Assembly (NCBI GenBank): GCA_963922205.1
Contig: CAWUHX010000080.1
Span: forward strand, 256,814-320,813
Direction: 5' to 3'
Source of the DNA: Romanomermis culicivorax
Taxonomy: Eukaryota; Nematoda; Enoplea; Mermithida; Mermithidae
Length of the DNA: 64,000 nt
Part shown: positions 53,686-64,000 of the stretch, piece after piece
How positions within the stretch are numbered: position 1 is the first letter of the stretch
Layout: the number at the start of each line of letters is the position of its first letter
Position numbers and translations under genes: made by a program
Notes under the pieces: model-generated
What the model saw: the letters and a program-made list of their open reading frames with translations, nothing else
Databases searched by the model: none
Told to the model about the DNA's origin: nothing

Positions 53686-56600
53686 TCAATGGCGGCGACG
53701 GTAACGAGTATCGGATGCGGAGCGGTGATTTCGTGGAGGATCGCTGCGGTCGCGTTCGTTTCGTCGGTAGCGATCGTTGTGGTAGCCGTGGGGATCGTAT
53801 GGGTCGTCGTGACCATCAAAACGGACGTTACGGGAATAGCGGGATCGACCGTAGTCAGAGGTATCCCGGCGGCGCGACGATGAGGTTGACGTTTGAAGTT
53901 GAAGCAGCGAGAGCGGGTTCACGCCCGGAGCTGGCAACTGAGTGGCAATTAACAACGGTCTGTCGGACGGCGTCCCTGTTGGCGGCAATGGTCGCGGTGG
54001 CAAAAGATTCCACCGGGCCGAAAAGTCGTGCCGACGCAGCAGGGGCGCGGGGCGATCCGTCTCGCTGTGGTACTGCAAATAAATTCTTCGGATGTCGGCG
54101 ATTTCGGGCGGCTGTGGAAACGATGCGTAGCTCGGGTAAGCCATCCAGCTGTCGATGAGTCCGACAGCCGTGTTATAGGCTTGGAGCAGGCACGAAGGAT
54201 TATCCAGGCCGCAGGCTTCGTATAGGAAAAGGGTCAAGTGGGCGGTGTGAACGGCGTCAACGACGCCGAGCTCCTCGGCCCAAAGACCGGCGACCCATTT
54301 CAATATCACCGTGGCGACGGCGTGCGAGATCGGGGGTTGTTGTTCTACGTATGTGGGGCGATAATGGTCGCGGAAATATTGGTACAGCGCCAGCGAAGCG
54401 TTCGTGGCGCATATGTGCACGGGCATGATGATATGAATGCGAAGGCGCCCGAAAAAATTGATCAGCACCATTTCGTGCAGCGTGCGTGGTGAGAAAAATT
54501 CGACGGTTGGGTCAATATGTGGCGGGTAGCCCGGTGTGACGATCGTAACGCAATGCGCGTGTAATTCGGCAAGTGTGTAGCCTCGCTAGGCAACCGGGGT
54601 TTGATGGCTGGTGCAGAACTTGGTGGCAACGGAGCTCCAAGAACCGGTTTAGTGGCGATGATCATTTGCGGCTTTTTGAACGCAGTAACCGGAGCCGACG
54701 TCGGGGCCGTAGGCGGCAGCGACGTGGTGTGGGTTACCGTGGTCGTTATGGCGGTTGTCCGAGCCGTAGGCGGCTGCGACGTTACCGTAGGCGTAGTCGA
54801 GGGTGTTGCGGGCTCCACGTCCATAGGAGGCGGTGGAAGCAGAGCTTTGAATTCATCTTTCGGCGGATTTTTCAGGGCTTCCAGGCGGCGTTGGATTTCG
54901 GCGTCCCGATGCAGCGGACTGATAAAGTCCGTCAACTTGGGCGGTGACCGGCGGAACTGATGGCGGTGCGCTTCTTCGTAAAAACCGGTCGTATGTACCT
55001 TACGTGTTTGTTCACTTTGCGTACGATGCGGCGGTGCGTCATCGCGGCGTTCGTGTTGGCGGCTTTCCCTGCCAGTTGGTGGAGTTTGTTTCGTTTCTCT
55101 ACGGTGGCGGTCATCACGGGAGTGAGACTCGTGGCGTGAACGATGGCTGTCGGGTTTGTGAGCAGGCGGCGGTTTCGTTGCCTGTTTTGGAAGAATCGCG
55201 CTTGGGTTTCGGCGTTGACGTGGCGTGCGAAGAGCGTTCAGCTTCTCCGCGGGCTCTCTGTTTATCGCGTTGTTCGCGGCGTCGAGTGGTGCGTTCGCTG
55301 GGCGTTCGGCCGCGCTCAGCACGCGAGGTGCTGGGTGGCGGCGTACGCCGCGTACTCGGTTCATCCGTTGTTCTTGTTTTGTGAGATTTGCGGTATGCCG
55401 ATTCTTCCTGGAGCTGTTGTTTTCGTTTAATTGAGTGTTCATACCGACCGGGTCGTCGGATAGGATTACCGTAGCGATCTAGAGCCGGCACAGACGTGCT
55501 GGATGCCTGTGGGGTTTGGACATCCACAGGCGCCGTCGGCGGCACTAGAATCGCTGGTTGCGACGGTTGCTGAGTCGGTTGTGGTTGCGATGTGACCGGC
55601 GGCGGTAACGGAGCCGGTGGTTGCACTACGGGTTGGGCCATCGCGGGAGCTATTTGAGCTACTTGCGGGGCCGGGGCGATCAACGTCGGTGGCGGCAACA
55701 AAATTTGTTGTATCTGTTCTTTCAACGCTTCGGGGAAATCTTTCCACTGATGTTCGGGAAACAGCATACCGGGCGGCAGTGGCGGAAAATGATACGCGGC
55801 GAGTGCTGCGGCCAAGGCGTCCCATTGCGTAGCTGAAATAATTTGTTGAGAGAAACGTACGGGAGCACTATACCTGGCCGCGGCAACAGTAGCAATGAGC
55901 GGAGGTCCCGGCAAAACTGCCGGCGTCGCCAAATATATTCGTGGATCCACGGCGGGTGCCGTGGTGATTGTCGTAGCAATTGGTTCCATAGAGGCGACGT
56001 CCATAGACCTGGATTGATCCACCGTACTTTCTTCGGGTATGTCGGTCAACATTTGTTCTGACGTCAACGTCTCGGAGTCAATCGCGGCGGGTTGGACGGG
56101 TGTAGACTCGTCCATCGGAGCCGGGGCAATGTTGGAAATTTCATCGAGCGTCAATTTCAAGAAATCCTTGATTTGCACGGCAGTTGCCGTTATATCGGAA
56201 GGCGCGGCTGCCATAGGAAGGGCCGACACGTCTGTTGACGGCGGCAGCTTCGCTATGTTGAGGTCAAAGATTGGCGTTTCGAGGAGTTCGTCGTCGGCGG
56301 GTTCGACTTCGACGTCGATAGGGCGGTCGAGGAGTTCCTCGGCGGTGAGCGTTTGCACCGAAGCCGTAGTCGGCATGGGGTACGCATACACCGGCGCGGG
56401 GAACGAAAAACGGTTTTGGTAGTCGATGAGCGCGATGAACGTTGAATAAAAATGGAAACGGCTGTGTGGATTGGCCGTGTAGTCCTGTTCATCGATTTCA
56501 ATTTCTTCGACCGACGTTTCCATATGAAAGTTTTCGTTGAACACAATCGGGCGTAACGCAAAGCGATTGCAAATGTACGTGCCTGGATCGCTAGAAAAAC

Positions 56601-58875
56601 TGGGCTCGCGTTCCGGGATGCGGTTCATCCAATTCGTGAGAAGCGAATTGGGGTTGCCGTCGCTGCGGTACCACATGCACTCGTAAAACGCGGCGCGGAT
56701 GTCTGGCGTCATAGATTGAGCGTGGCGGAGGAGGACGTCGTTGACGAAGGCGTATTCCGCGGCGGAACATGGTGGAGCTGGGAGTGCGGCTAACGGCATA
56801 AAAGACGTTAGCTTTCGGAACCACTCTCCGTCAACCTGTAAAAAGTTAAGGATGGTTGAAGGGTGATAACGATAATGGGTACCGTTATAAGTGCGCTCGC
56901 GTAGGGGTTGGTGGGCGGCTACGCGTTCTGTCCAAAGATCGTCAACTTCGTGAGGGAGCGGCGGTAAGTTGGGGTCGTTGTATGGCATACGATCGCGGAC
57001 GGCCAACTTGTATATCGGTGAAAGCGGAAAGTTGAGCAGCTCAATGATCCGATGGATGAGATTGCTTTTCATAGCCGACGTGACGCCTACTTGGAGACGT
57101 TTGGGATCATCGAACACCGATTGTGGTTTTAGAGCCGGATCTTCGTCATCGGAAACGTCTGGTGACTTGTTCCATTCGTCCTTCTGTTTCTTTTTCTTCT
57201 TCTTCGGCACTTTTGGAACGGGGAGAAGCTTCGGGTGAGTTGTTCGCGTCAAGGGTTTGACGTCCCGGAAGCCGTTGGGAACCGTTCCTAAACAGAAAGA
57301 CCGACCGTGGTCGGACGATGTGCAATCATACATGAAAAATTTATAAGCCGAAAGAACTTCATCTCGCATGATTGCGGGTAAGGCCACTTGCGATGTCGTC
57401 GGGTATATTCGGTTGGCGTAGTCGGGGGGCAGGACATCCGACAGCGCGACGTTGTGAAAAGTTGCGATGACGTATTCGGCGAGATGGTCGATTTCGGCGG
57501 CATCCAACGAGTCATGGGGAAACAACGCGGGAGCGTTGTAGACCTCGGGGATGAAGCCGTAACGACCAAATGCCAAGAACAATAGCAGCAGATAATAGGC
57601 GTCGAGGGCCGCGTAGGCCAGGACGTCGGATTGCAGGAACGACGTTGTTGGGTTGTTGAAAAAGCGTAGTGCTCCGGGAAAGCGTAAAGTGAGCTTTGAC
57701 ACGTCCAGCGCCCACATTGCCGAAACTGTGGCTTTGAGCGTGCGTTTTTCTGGAAAGAAACCGATTCCTCGTGCCAACTCATACAATGACGGGGATATGT
57801 CGATGTTGCAAATGACGCGGTACGTGTCGAAGTGGATTGCTTTCACGACGGGGTCTTTGTTCTTCTTTTGTCGGTCGGTTCGGAATTGGGTTCCCAGAAG
57901 CGCGTAGATTCCCGCCCAGTCGTCGGCTCCATCGAAAGAGACTACGATGGTGTGGTCGCCGTCGACTAGGGCGAAAAGCGCGGTCCAGTCTTCCGGGGTG
58001 GCGGTGAACGTTTCGAAGACGAACATCGTGCCATTCGGGAACGCAAGTTGAACGTAGCGGGGGTAACTAGACGCCGTGGGGTCGGCTGGCATTTGTACGG
58101 TGAATTGAAACTGTTTGAAGTCAGCAGCCGTGATTGATTCGGTGTCAAAGCCGACCAGCGTGTAGCCGCGGAAGTTTGGTGTGGGTTGGGTGGCCAAGGC
58201 CTGCCCCAAACTTCCGGGTGAAAGGAATATCGGCGGCGGCAAGACGTTCGGGGGTCACGCCTACATGGAAATGTACCACGACTCCAAATCGGCGACGCGA
58301 GTCAAGCGTTTGACGTTGTTTTCTAAACAAGAGCGAATGCGATACTCATCAGTGACACATGGGACACCACGTCGAATGAGCGACATGGCGTTTGAAGGAT
58401 GATGTAAATGTGAATCAGGAGGGAGGCGTTGTGGTGTTGTCAATCCGCTAGTAGGAAACATGCTTTGAGGCGGCGTTGGCTTGGGCGGCGATGTCACCTT
58501 GATGGGCGCATTTGGACAACTGGATCGGGCTACGATAGCGAGATAACGAGAGTTGTGGTATGCGGAAATCAAAGCAGCAGCCGGTTGTGGACTGAGGAGG
58601 CCACAACTTGACGATGACGGGATCGCGGCGGCTGACCATGGAACTCTGACCCAAGACTACAGAGGGGGAGATACCCATGGGGTCCCAAGCAAAAGCATGC
58701 AAGTATAAGCAGCAAAAGCATAAAATGAGAAAATACCGTCGCAGGCGAAACTTAGATCGTTCTGGTGGGGCTGCTGTTCGGCCCACCGGACGTATCGTTC
58801 GTTGACGTTTATCGATTCACGATACGGCGGAGGCTCGTCGGCCGTGGAGGTTGATCCCGTCGACGGCGTCGTCAT
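53686..58875 (-). CDS. Element M env-position ORF with DEDDy 3'-5' exonuclease domain
   Basis: Best seen in the 1042-codon open stretch 58242-55114. Residues 27-36 hold ExoI ([11 protein letters not shown]33, E35), 102-112 ExoII ([12 protein letters not shown]107 or D108) and 205-219 ExoIII ([15 protein letters not shown]210, D214). This is a complete DEDDy set with the RNase D/WRN-like spacing. A basic patch ([11 protein letters not shown], near 57200), a long Pro/Ala/Val-rich region and Arg/Ser-rich sequence follow. The frame then moves to 55442-54462 and 54471-53686, ending in an RS/RD/DRY-rich tail. An ATG at 58875 with a PPPY motif begins the gene, but the joint to the exonuclease frame is obscured by indels. 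Likely role: nucleic-acid processing for the element; this is inference. Occupies the slot where env would be. Confidence 0.82.
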
Positions 58876-59383
58876 TTTGAAAAAATAAAATTTTTGAGAG
58901 CGGCTTGAAAATGCGACTATTGCTGATGGAAGCGAAAGATGGAAATGAAATAGTAAAAGAATAAGCCGCTGAAAGGTGAAGAAAGTGTAAAGTAGGAAAA
59001 TGCAAACACTATCATCACGAAAAGCAACACAAACACCACTGTGTTAATGGAGAGTAAAATCAACCTTTCCCAATTAGTCTTATGAGAGTGATAGCGGCCA
59101 GGGTCGGGCGGAAGTAAACCGAATGGCCTCGCGCCAAACAGAACCTAACATTAAAGAAGAAACCCCCTCCTATTGTGAAAGTGTGGGAACCGGGGCAGGA
59201 TGTAAAGTGACATTGTAGAGTCGGCTGAAGGCAAAAACGACGGATTGAGTGGAAACGTGTTGAAACTGCCATGCGTCCTTGCTCGTTATCGAGGTCGCCA
59301 TGATCTAAATTAAACAAACATAAAGATTATTTACAACGCGGCGTGATGAGCGCCGTATCACAAAAGAAAAATTTCAAAGCGAA
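58876..59383. other. Spacer between pol and exonuclease ORF of element M, copy 2
   Basis: About 500 bp with no supported gene; a splice acceptor for the downstream ORF might lie here but none stands out. Confidence 0.4.
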
Positions 59384-62300
59384 CTATTGCCGGCGAGAAG
59401 TGTGGAGCGTGCGGGGTCCACCTTCTTCGTTGTCAAATGCATTCTTTGCCGGTCGTGGGACGAACGGTTTTAGAAGTGTGATGGAGACGGTCTGCGGGCG
59501 GCCGGGCGCGTCGAGTGTGTCAATGGCAACAACGTTTTCGGCTGTGCGGGAGGCGTCCGTGATGAGGAAAGGCCCAATGAAGTCGGGTTGAATCTTGTTG
59601 GCTTTTCGCGTGTTGGTCAAAAGAACTAAGTCGTTGACGGCGAAATCGCGTTTTCAAGCTTTGCGGTCAAAATATTCTTTGCTGGCGGCTGCGGCATCGA
59701 GGTTAGCTTTGATCTTTTCGTGCATCTTGAGTTGGGCTTGCGTTAGAATATGTTGATAAGCGTCGTAATTCAACGGCAAGGTGAGGCGGCGGGCGCAGTC
59801 GTAGTCAAAGGTGATGCGCGGTTCATATCCTCGTAATAAACTGAACGGCGAATGGCGTGTGGCTGTATGCGGCGTGGCGTTGTAAGCAAACACGGCGTAG
59901 GGCAGGTAGCGCTTCCAGTTGTCTGGATCGTCGGCGGTATACTTTTCGAGTTGGGCGATCAATGTTTGATTGAAACGTTCGACCATTCCGTTGCACTGGG
60001 GGTGGTACGCCGTTGTTTTAACTTTTCTAATTTTGAGAAGTTCGCAGATATCTTGCATGAGTTTTGACGTAAAGCATCCGCCTTGATCAGAAAGGAGTAC
60101 AAGTGGGCTGCCGTGCGTGAGGACGACGTTGTTGATAAAACATTCCACTATTGTTGAGGCTTTTTGATCTGGTATCGGATGTGCGGAGACGAATTTTGTA
60201 AAGTAATCCTGAAAAACAATAACGTAGGGATGCTTCTCACCTACTGGCGAAATGTTGACGATGTCGGTGGCCACGATTTCGAATGGGTGTTTGGGTTTAA
60301 TTGGCAACAATGGCGGAGGCGGTGACGTGCGCGGCGTTGTTAGTTGGCAAATTTTACAGGTTTTGATCCAATCCCGAACGTCTTCTTCCATGCGGGGCCA
60401 CCAAAAGTGAGCTTTAATGGCTGCTAGCGTACGATTTGTCCCTTGATGGTTCAAAATTTTTGCGCCGTGGAATTGATGAAGAGTTTGGTCGACCATGGAG
60501 GCGGGTACGACTAATTGCTTGACCTCTTTAATTTGCGGGTATAAAAGTTGATCCTCGAGGAAGAAAATCGGTGGGTGTTTGGCGGCGTTATCCGTTTTGA
60601 GGGAGGCGATGACTTTTGTAATGGCCGGGTCCGCGGCTTGAGCTTTCAAAACTTCTTTGTGAGCGGCGATCGTAATGACCTCGGCCGGAGGCGGTTCGTG
60701 GTCGGCGTCTTTAGGCATTGAATTAGAGAGTGTGGGTGAACTGATGGTCTTTCTCGTCATTGCAGGAGTGATGGCGTTGATTTCGGCGTCGACTTCCGTG
60801 GGTAGTGGAGCCACTGCTGGGTGTATTTCCGGTATCGTTAAGTCAGTTTCCGTAGTTGCACCAGCAGGGTGAAAATTCTCACCGAAAATCATTGTGGTCA
60901 AGTTTTCAGCGTTCTGGATTGGGGATTTGTCGCGGTCATCTTTCCTAGACAGAAAATCGGCGCAAGCGTTATCCTTACCTTTAACATATTCCACTTTGTA
61001 ATCGTAGTCTTGGAGGCTGATCGCGAAGCGTTGGAGTCGTGAAATGCGGTGTTTCTCCTCTTTGAACCATTCGAGCGGCTTGTGGTCGGTGCGGACGATA
61101 ACTCTCTGGCCGTACACATAGTGGCGATACATCCGGAAGCCGTAGACAATGGCGAGGCATTCACGCTCAGTTGTACTGTAGCGGGTTTCGGCATCCGTGA
61201 GTACGCGGCTATTGTAGGCGATGACCCATTGATCGGTTTCGTTTTCTTGATACAAAATTGCTCCGATGGCGGTCGTACTAGCGTCGGTCTGAATAACGAA
61301 TTGAGCTTTGCCATCGTAAACCGGGTAGTGGAGAAAGGGCGAAGATGTAAGGGCTGTCTTGATGCCTTTGAATGCGGCGTGGTGTTCATCCCTGGCGAAG
61401 TATTGGGCGTCTTTGCGTAAGAGTCCATACAAAGGACTGGACAAGGTCGCCAAATTCGGAATGAATCGCTTGCACCATTGAACTAGACCTAAAAAACTCT
61501 GCATACCTTTTTTAGTCTTCGGAAATTCGTATTCGGCGATCGCTTTGACTTTCTCGGGATCGGCGGCGATTCTGCGGGCAGTAAGTAGATGTCCCAAAAA
61601 TTTGACTTGCGGCGGCAGGAATTCGCATTTGTCTGGCCGAAGCGTAAGATTAGCCGCGCGGAGGGCGTCGAAAATGATTTGTAAATGTTCCAAATGTTCT
61701 TCAAATGAATTCGAGAAAATGATGATATCGTCGATGTAAACGAGGCAGATTTTCCAGATATACGGGCGGAGGATTCGTTCCATTAAGCGTTGAAATTCGG
61801 CGGGCGCGTTCTTCAAGCCGAAGGGCAAAACTTTGAATCGAAACAAACCTTCTTGGCAGATGAAGGTTGTTTTATCACGGGAATCGGCGTCGAGGGGTAC
61901 CTGCCAATACCCTGCTTTGAGGTCGAGTGTGGTGAAGAATTTCGCGTGTCCCATTGCGTCCAGGTAATCGTCGATGTGAGGGATCGGAAATTTGTCGCTC
62001 GGCGTAATGTCGTTTATACTGCCGTAATCGACAACGGGTCTCCAAGAGCCGTCTTTTTTCTTTACCAAAAATAGCGGTGCGGCCCAAGGTGAGCGGGATG
62101 GTTCGATAAAATCATTGTCCAGCATTTCTTGAATATGGCGACGGACAATCGGTCTCTGCTCCATCGCGGCGCGGTAATAATGGCGGAATACCGGCTTTGC
62201 TGTGCCGGTGTCGATGCTGACGGTCAATTCGCTAGTGATAGTTGGTTTGTCTCCGGGGAGGCTGAAAACATCGGGGTGCTGTCGGAGCATCCTGAGGGCT

Positions 62301-64000
62301 TTTGCTTTTTGCGCGGTAGAAACGTAGGTCTTTTCGGTCATTTTGTTCAGGGCGTATTCCAGCTTTTGTTGTGCGGTGTTGCCGGGGAATGATTTGTCCA
62401 GTGCGGCCGGCTCGTGGTCGGTTAAGTCGCGGTCGGCGGCAGCGGTTGCTATCTGGCAATCGGCGTGGGTTTCGGAGTACTCCAGCGTGTGCTTTGCCAT
62501 CGCAATGAGCTGATTTGGTCGGAGTTTGATACTATTGGGCGTATTGTTGATGAAGAGGAGCGGACAATGACCGTTGGTGATGTTGACCACAGCGGTTTCG
62601 ACTGGGAGTTCTGCCGCAACGTTATCCGTGGCGAGTGGTTGTACGATCACGTCGGGCACTGTCGCCGATGTTGTGGGAAAAACGCTACTTTTGACCCATT
62701 GTTGGCAGTGCGGCGAAATCGAAACGGAAACTTGGGCGACGAGAAAAATTGGTTCGGCGAGCTCAGTAACCTCCAGGCGCCGAGGGGGCGGTTGGTGTGG
62801 ACTAGGTTGAGCCTGCCGTATCGGTTGTTCAACTTCGATTTCTTCGGGTTGGCTAAAAATATCGGATTTATCATCATAAAAACTTACTCGTTCGTCCTCT
62901 GGTATTTCTTCTAAAACATTATCGTTAGCGGCGTTGAGAAACAGTTCCGTTTGCGGGCAGATCGAGGCGATTACCTTGAGCGGCAGTTTAACGTCTTGAA
63001 TTTCTATGTAGTTGTCTTTGAAATTCAAAATGGCGTGGATATCGGGATGCGCGAGGAAGTCGGTTCCAATGATGAATTGATCGTTTCCGTCGTCGTCAAG
63101 GATTACGCATTTGATCATGTGCTCTCCGAACGCGGATTCCATCGTAACGACTACCGGGCCGTGAGCGTTGACTACGGCGCCGTCCGCTACTTTGATTTTT
63201 CCACAAATCAGGAGTTGAAGCGATTGCTTGTCGAAAGCGCGTTTGACTAACCCTGATGAGAGGACGGAACATTGGGCACCTATGTCGATGAGCGCGTGTG
63301 CTTTGACGGCTCCAATTTTGATTGGGATTTGGAAAGCTCTTGTAGAAGCGTACTTGCGAACAAACGATTTGGAAGATGGCGTGAGGTTATCAATTTGACA
63401 AACGGACGAACGGATATGACAGGGATCTTGAAAAGCGCGGCCCGTTGCGTTCCAACGGACAATGCCGGGGCTAACAATGGGCGCGGCGGAAGCAATTTCT
63501 TTGGATGGAACAACCATATTGGCCGCTGACGTTGATTGATTGTTAACGCGTGTTTCGAGTGCGGGTATTGGCGCGGTAATTGGTGCCGGAAGGGCGGGTA
63601 GGGTAATTTGCAATTCTGAAGATTGAGAACTAGCACGCGATGAATCCGTCGGCGTCGTGACATATGGAGCCGGTACCGCGTTGTAATGGATATGTTGTTC
63701 CCACGGCGCTGGAAATTGATGGTTCGGGTAAAGGGCGTAGGTATTCTGAACAAAATCATTTGGGCGTTGTATAGGGTTACCTTCATAGAAATGGTTTCGC
63801 GCGCCGCGGGCGTAGTTCGCGCCTTGTTGGGGCGGTCCTCCGCGGCGGAGTCGCCAATCACGTTGTCCACGGACGTCGTTTGAATTGTTTCGAAAATCAA
63901 CTTGCCGTGGTTGGGCGACGTAATTTGGGCGGTTTGGTTCAAGTCGGGCTGACTGTTGAGCATTTTGCCGTTTGAGCCAGACGCAGTCTTCGGTGTTGTG
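59384..64000 (-). CDS. gag-pol of element M (gag end, PR, RT, RNase H, integrase), partial
   Basis: The frame is open from the window edge (64000) to a TGA at 59654-59656. The first residues (HNTEDC) look like the second half of a CCHC zinc knuckle. Retropepsin near 63290 reads [12 protein letters not shown], with Ile in place of Thr/Ser of D-T/S-G. RT follows: [24 protein letters not shown] near 61735. RNase H: QTDAS near 61290, [19 protein letters not shown]. Integrase: HHCC zinc region near 60470-60350, D in ATDIVNI, D in LSDQGGCF, E in [10 protein letters not shown] near 59990. After the TGA the same frame continues to 59384 with a GPF-type module. One stop only, otherwise intact. Confidence 0.95.

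Larger units (their letters stand above)
39943..60009. repeat. 20-kb near-identical segment, copy 2 (likely false duplication)
   Basis: Begins immediately after the adapter, in the seventh unit of the hairpin array, and runs without change in offset to about 57288. It differs from copy 1 only in the 57.29-59.35 kb part. It continues past 60009 into the rest of element M, which copy 1 lacks. Confidence 0.95.
52685..64000 (-). mobile_element. Element M: minus-strand Ty3/gypsy-type element with exonuclease ORF
   Basis: Order on the minus strand: end of gag (zinc-knuckle half at the window edge), PR-RT-RNase H-integrase in one frame, about 500 bp spacer, a large ORF with a DEDDy exonuclease domain, untranslated region, polypurine tract, LTR of 593 bp. 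The 5' LTR and most of gag lie beyond 64000. GC content is visibly higher than in the Polinton. It is inserted at the end of, or inside, the 3' LTR of element P. Confidence 0.88.

Noticed and set aside
59060..59317. 85-codon minus-strand frame between pol and the exonuclease ORF
   Set aside because: Non-ATG opening, odd composition, and no match to Env or accessory proteins.
39943..60009. Segmental duplication as a real biological event
   Set aside because: Adapter at the junction, 100-N gap and error-like differences only near a contig end make false duplication far more likely.
60540..60550. TATAAAAGTTG on the plus strand inside element M pol
   Set aside because: Lies antisense inside a pol coding region with no gene start downstream; a chance match, useful as a reminder that single boxes prove little.

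Overview
The window looks like a repeat-choked accessory region of an invertebrate genome, most likely a nematode. The only host-type gene is the C-terminal part of a srsx-like serpentine receptor at the left edge, and the one candidate intron has a nematode-style acceptor. There are no rRNA, tRNA or CRISPR loci that I can see. Almost everything else belongs to three nested mobile elements plus one assembly artefact.

Layout. (a) 1-2146: host flank with the receptor fragment and AT-rich pentanucleotide repeats. (b) 2147-32489: a very long Ty3/gypsy-type LTR element on the plus strand, here called element P. It has a leader of about 4.3 kb holding an array of 66-bp hairpin repeats, then gag, an env-like gene, two retropepsin domains, RT-RNase H, integrase and a 3' LTR. 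Most of its reading frames are broken by in-frame stops. (c) 3539-17979: a complete 14.4-kb Maverick/Polinton DNA transposon inserted into the leader of P. It has terminal inverted repeats starting AG and a perfect 6-bp target duplication ACCAAT. It carries protein-primed DNA polymerase B (broken), integrase, packaging ATPase, adenain-like protease, major and minor capsid proteins, several small virion-type or zinc-binding proteins, and a TATA-binding-protein (TBP) homologue. (d) 32490 onward: a second Ty3/gypsy-type element on the minus strand, element M, inserted at or in the 3' LTR of P. It has gag-pol and, in the env position, a large ORF carrying a complete DEDDy 3'-5' exonuclease signature.

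Assembly artefact. Bases 19748-39817 recur as 39943-60009. The copies differ only by nine small, mostly homopolymer, discrepancies confined to the last 2.7 kb of copy 1. Between them lie exactly 100 N and a 25-base match to the PCR adapter of SMART/ultra-low-input libraries (39918-39942). The 20-kb 'duplication' is best read as two overlapping contigs joined without collapsing. The real locus is probably about 20 kb shorter.

How the genes may work together. The Polinton has the full set for self-synthesis (pPolB, integrase) and particle formation (MCP, penton-like mCP, protease, ATPase). Nearly all its virion genes and the integrase start 33-50 nt after a TATAAAAGTTG-like box, often overlapping the previous stop codon. 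The small accessory genes use a different TATATAAG box accompanied by a palindrome. Together with the element-encoded TBP, this suggests a private transcription system with at least two promoter classes. This is the most interesting hypothesis in the window. The exonuclease-bearing element M and the hairpin array of element P come next.
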